From: Tanypteryx hageni
Lineage: Eukaryota > Arthropoda > Insecta > Odonata > Petaluridae
Assembly (NCBI GenBank): GCA_028673005.1
Contig: CM054116.1
Location: 100,418,207 to 100,482,206 of the forward strand
Reading direction: 5' to 3'
DNA: 64,000 bases
Positions 55,701 through 61,700 of the stretch are shown here, one piece after another. The stretch's first letter is position 1; each line of letters begins with the position of its first letter. A program made the translations under genes and the position numbers. The notes beneath the pieces were generated by a model. It was not told the origin of the DNA, ran no database searches, and saw nothing but the letters and a program-made list of their open reading frames with translations.

Positions 55701-58700
55701 TTCCCAAATACAATAATTGTAATTCTCCCAAAGCATATCCTCCTTGTATTGTTAATGATATTAATTTTTAATTGTTTTGTTTTGAGTTTTATGTTTTAAT
55801 TTGTTTTCCTTTGCAGAATTGCCTCCAATTACATTGTCCTTTGCTTTCATTGATCATCACATCTCTTATTATGAGTGACGAACTCCATAATAATACTGTT
55901 CTGAGAAGTGTTCCTTTAAGTTTGCATGGAAAGAAGAAGTTGCAGCTAAAGGTTCTTTCAGAAACTCTCTGGAAGAACCAAAGTTCTCTTTGTTCTGAAG
56001 AGTTTATTCACAGGTAAATAAAATTAATTTAACTTAATAAAAAATTAAAATGTTAGCTGATGATAATGACATAACATAATAGATTTTTCTATCAAGACAT
56101 CAGTTCTTTTTATATCATGTTAGTTGTGCTCCTGCAATAGAAGAAGAGAAAGGCTAAAACTAAAGAATGATAAATGTCATTTTTATTGCTCCCTGAAAAA
56201 AGTACATCTAGTTTTTGGTGGCTTTTGCTGTATTTTATGGATTATTTACTATCTTATTTTCTTTTCAATTTATTTAAAGGCTAAATGACGCAAAAAGTGT
56301 GATAGCCTCAGCATCTGCACTTCTGGAGATCTTGGGCTCTAATCCCGCATTAAATGACCATACTGACAAATGGGAATCCATGTTATCTTCATTTACCCAC
56401 CTTCTTGAAGAAAAGGTTAGTATTCCTTTTATACGTTTTGAAAAAATGTAATAAATTAATTCTCTTGAATTTGTTTGAAATAGTACCTTAAATTCTCATA
56501 ATGTGCACTTTATACAATTATTTGTCATCTACTTCCACAAAATTTCTTAGTGTGTTATCTATAAGGAGCACTATTAAAGAGAGAAAAATACATGTCATTA
56601 ACGAAAAACATTGTATACCAAATCTGTCATCATCCACAGATTGTCTCATAATTCAGATCAAATTCATTGAGCATGTTAACAAATAAATCCAGTACCTTTG
56701 GGACTACGAATGTAATGCATCTACCATCCATTTTTCCCAGTGCGTTCTTATTTTTTTTTATTCAAATGATTTGTTGACTGAAATGTCTAGGGGTTGAAGT
56801 ATTTTTACCAGGTCTCCAGGATTCATTTCTACATTGAAGTGTTTCTTCAGCAACTCCTTGGCATGCAGCCAAACCGAATCTAACATAAGAAGTGATTTAG
56901 TTTTACAAAATGAGCCTCTCCTTTTTGTCCTTATCTCTATCTATCAGCATGTTCTCAGCATTCCACAATTTATCCAGTTTTTAGAATTAACACAAGCAAT
57001 AACAGCTTAATGTTTTGGTGGAGTTATTTTCTATTTTTTTAACCGTCGTATTATTTGTAATGAATCAAAAGCATGAAAATTCATGTGCTAATAATATTTC
57101 TGATAAGGAACAAAGAATAACTTTGTCACTTTCATTGAAACTTGAAGTAGTTCGAGGAATTGAAGGTAGAAATGGCAAGTTGATGTTTGCCATGCCTTGA
57201 AATTAGCAGGATTGACAACAAGTTAAAATGCTGTGTATTTTAATATGTTCATAAAAAGCATGTCTTTATATGTTTTAATTGCTTCTCTGATTTAAGAATA
57301 AAAATATACCTTATAATGGGAATTCATTAGCATTAAGAGTAGTTTGGAAGCATGGATTAAATCTATTTACATTATTTTTTATGAGAAAAATCCCTCACTT
57401 AATGCAGTTTCAGTTAGTACTCTGTTTTTCAAGAACCAATTAAGAGCACTAGGGATGGATGCCTGTATTTAAATAAATTTGTCGTCGAAATAGAATCTGG
57501 TGCTTTCCCGGTGGATTGATTGTAGAAAATTTTCTCGGGTATACAACCGGGTCAGAGTTCAATCTAGGATCAACGTTTCGACGGCTGACTCTGCCATCTT
57601 CATTAGGATGTCTAAAAACGTGTTTTGGCCGCTATATATACTAATTCCTAGGCCATAACGGTCTGATACGCCTGCCCACCAATCAGGTTCCGTCTTTCCG
57701 CCCACCAATCGCATTGCGTCTTCCTTCCCCGATTTTTTGGAGGATCGGTTCGCAGGTGAGGTGCATAAGGTTGGGACAGCCCGAGAAATCCGCGGTGGCA
57801 GAGCACAGCCTCAGCCACGACCACAAGATCTTTTGGGAAAAAACAAAAAGATTACAACATACCAAAAGTTTCTGGGACCGGTTGGTCAAAGAAGCCATTG
57901 AGATCCGTCTTGGGGACAATAAAATCAACAGGGACTCGGGCTACTCACTCAGCAGAACCTGCGAACCGATCCTCCAAAAAATCGGGGAAGGAAGACGCAT
58001 TGCGATTGGTGGGCGGAAAGACGGAACCTGATTGGTGGGCAGGCGTATCAGACCGTTATGGCCTAGGAATTAGTATATATAGCGGCCAAAACACGTTTTT
58101 AGACATCCTAATGAAGATGGCAGAGTCAGCCGTCGAAACGTTGATCCTAGATCAAACTTTGACCCGGTTGTGTACCCGAGAAAATTTTCTTCAAATTTGT
58201 CGTCATTTGTAAAAGTAACCATGCACAGTATCTTTTAAAGAAACATTTAAATGGAATCACTCCTCTGTCAGTGCTGCATATTATGCATGAGTGCATGTGA
58301 TACATGGGAATTCAGGGACTCGTGGAACATTAGCTCAGTCTGTGCTGTGCATCACACATGGGATTTTAAGTTAATATTACTTGGTGTTTTCTAGTAACTA
58401 AACTGTGGCTATTTTTCACCCTAATGTGTTGATACAAAGATTTATACTTAATTCATTAAAAAATTTGTAAATTAGCAATAAACATACTATAATGGAGCAA
58501 GTGTGATTTGTCTGCCCGGATTTTGATTGGCTGCCAAGAAGCGACAGTCCTGCCTCTGGCGATAAGGAATTGAACTATCTCATAATCATAATTTTAAAAT
58601 AAAAATTTGATGTAGTATTTGTTTCTGAATTAAAGCAATTTTGTATGTATTTCTAACAATAAGTCAGATGGCTGTCTTACAACATGTCCTTACATTCCAA

Positions 58701-61700
58701 CATCTTTGCAAAATCAAGATTAAAACATACGATTGGAGGGGATGATTCGAAATTACCACTACTGAAGATTTCCACAGGTTATTGCATGATAAGTTAACAC
58801 TTAATGATGCACAATGTAAGAAAACATGAATACAAACATTGTCGTGTAACCATATTTACCTATATTCATAATCAATCCCATAAATTTTCTTTCAATTATC
58901 TCAAATAAATATAAACATTTATGTTGCCTTGAAAGTGCCGATCATGGAATAACAATGAAAGAAAACATTAGTATTGCTGCCAATAAACAAAAATAAATAA
59001 AGATGATTATTTATTTTGCACAATAAATATCTAATTATGTTAATGAAGTCAGATATAGTGATTAGAATTGATGAATATTTGCAGGTCTTTTAGGGCATTT
59101 TTTTGAAAGCTGCATAACACTTGATTCTTTGGTTAAAAACAGAAAATAAAATTTATATAAATTTATTATAATGAAATCATGTTTTGTATGCACTGAAAAG
59201 TAAAAAATAAATGAATCTAAAATTCTCATATATCTGAATGATCCATAAAGTAAAATTAGTTTTGGCCATATAAATATTGTGCAGCGTAATGTTTCATGGA
59301 TTAATCTTCATTAATATTTCTTTGTTACAACAATTATTTGCACAAATTTATTTTTTTCTTTTGCAGCATTGAATTATTTTAATTTTATATTTATTGTTTA
59401 ATTTTTAGTGCACATAAAAGTTGGTTTCATTAATTTTTTTGTGGTAGTGCTTAATTCATGCATACCTGCCACATTTGATGGGCAGTTGTGACAAGCTAAC
59501 ACTTACCGATACAAAATATATTAAACGGCGCAATATACATTGCACAAACTTTCTTATATACGTATATATGTTTGGTCGATTGTGCACACTTATAAAAGAA
59601 AAACGCATATAAATCAAAGTTAACCATAGTTTAGCATGTATTTTAATGCCACTGGTCATTATTTAGTAATTTTTTGGGACATATGGTTTACTTAGTATTA
59701 TTTGTGACAGCAGGCTGTACGATTTAGTGTAATCGTTTAGGCCAGAAGTGTCAAACCTTTTTCTGTAATGTGCCACATATTATGTTAAAAATGTGTCACA
59801 TGCCATCCAGTGGTGGATCCAAGGGAGACCGATTCCCCCCCTCCCCTTTCCCGAATTCATCTTAAAACCTACTCCACATCTTGATTTTTCATGGCAGCAT
59901 AACTTTATATTTCAATATTTGACATTGAACTTATATTCACTTTCAAAATTATATGCTAATTAAATTTTATATGGGTTGCATTACTTGTAATTATTAAAAA
60001 TTATCAGGATCGCCATCCTTGGGGAAAATCGCCGACTCCTTGGGAAGTTTTTTTTGCCAGCTACGTAAAGAATTACATGCTACATACGTACATTCATATT
60101 ATTATTTTATTATTTACTATTACTATTTTGAAAATCACTTTCATGATATTTTAAAGTTATTTTTTCCAAATCGGGAGGAGTGGCATGTGTACCGCAGGTT
60201 GGCCACCTCTGGTTTAGGCTGTAATAAGATTTTGAGTGGATCGTGGCAGAGGCGTGATGTCATAGGGCTTAGGTAAGGTAGCTTAGCATACATTTTAATG
60301 CCACTGGATGCCATATAGTGTGTTCAAGAGATATATGGCTTAAGTAGTATTATTTGTGACATCAGGCTCTACAATTAGATTAATTTTAATCAAATTCTCT
60401 GGAGCCATTTTTGAGTAAATCAAATTTTTCTAAAAATCGCCAAGAATAAACTACCTTTTATTTTTGTACAATATAATTTTTATGAAAAATGGGTCTGCAA
60501 AAGATGATATATTGCACAAATACGAGATATCATTCGATTTTATGTATGCATTTGGGCCCTTGAATAGCGAATAGACTGACAGACCGCATGGCAAAAACCA
60601 CTTAATCAAGGACACCTAAAATGTGTATTTTCATGAAAATCTCGAAGTCAAATTTTTTCACAATTACAATACTTTCTCAATATACTACGTATATGAGAAA
60701 GTAAAAAAGAATGTATACTTACGGTGAACACTTTCATGTTGCCACAATTATTCAAGAATCAATCGAAATTATTATTTTCTTTTGATTATCTCCTATACAT
60801 ATACTTATTTTTTCATAAAATGATGTATTTACCAATTTCACCAACTTCAAGGTTGTGCTTATTTTTGTCATTTGAAAATGTTTCTTGTAAACCAAAATTT
60901 TTATTCACATAATATCCTGTACAAATGATTTCTTTACTTATGTTGCAGAGAGACAGGCTTCGTAAGGTTCTTCATCCCTGGATGGATGGTAAAAGGGATG
61001 AGGTGATGCTAATATCTCTCACCGGAATGTGCTGGAGTTTATATGGAGGATTATGTATTTTGTTAACTGCAGCATCAGGCCTTGTAGATCCTGCAGAGAA
61101 AAGAGCTATTAAAATTTACTACTTGAAAGAAGAGGTGACTATAAAACTTGTATATTATTATGTGCTAATCTTTTTCTAAAATAAATATTTATGTATTCAT
61201 AAAATGTATCTATATGTTTTGTTAAAACAAATTTAGGTTTCTTTAAGTAAAGTTATCAAAATGAATGAAGTTATTGTTGAAACATGCTACAATGGTAACT
61301 TTTACATAGACTTGAAGTTGATCTTCTAATCTATATTTAGTATCTTGAAAGTTTTTCATTAAGAACAATTTATTTTTCATGAAAGTGGCCTATATTATTA
61401 TATCCATTTTCAGTTGGAGGACATTCAGCTTTCAATATACGCTCATGATATGCATTGCAAAATAGAGATGGGCACGGATTTAGATAATTTGTCAGATTCA
61501 GCTCTTCATCCGTATATTTTTTGGCTGAAGAACAGAGAATCTGAACTAAAAAATAAACTGGAATATCTTTCTGAACGTTTAGCAGCTCGTCCTACCCCAT
61601 CAGCATACTATGAACTATTTAAGGTAATTTCCAATACACTTATCTATTAAAAAAGTCGATTATCATTACTGTGAAGGATACAATCACTTTAAATAAATAA

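Noticed and set aside
57714..58212. Two overlapping plus-strand frames of about 105 codons as a gene
   Set aside because: They read through the inverted arms and the Penelope nuclease tail; only the central part has protein similarity.
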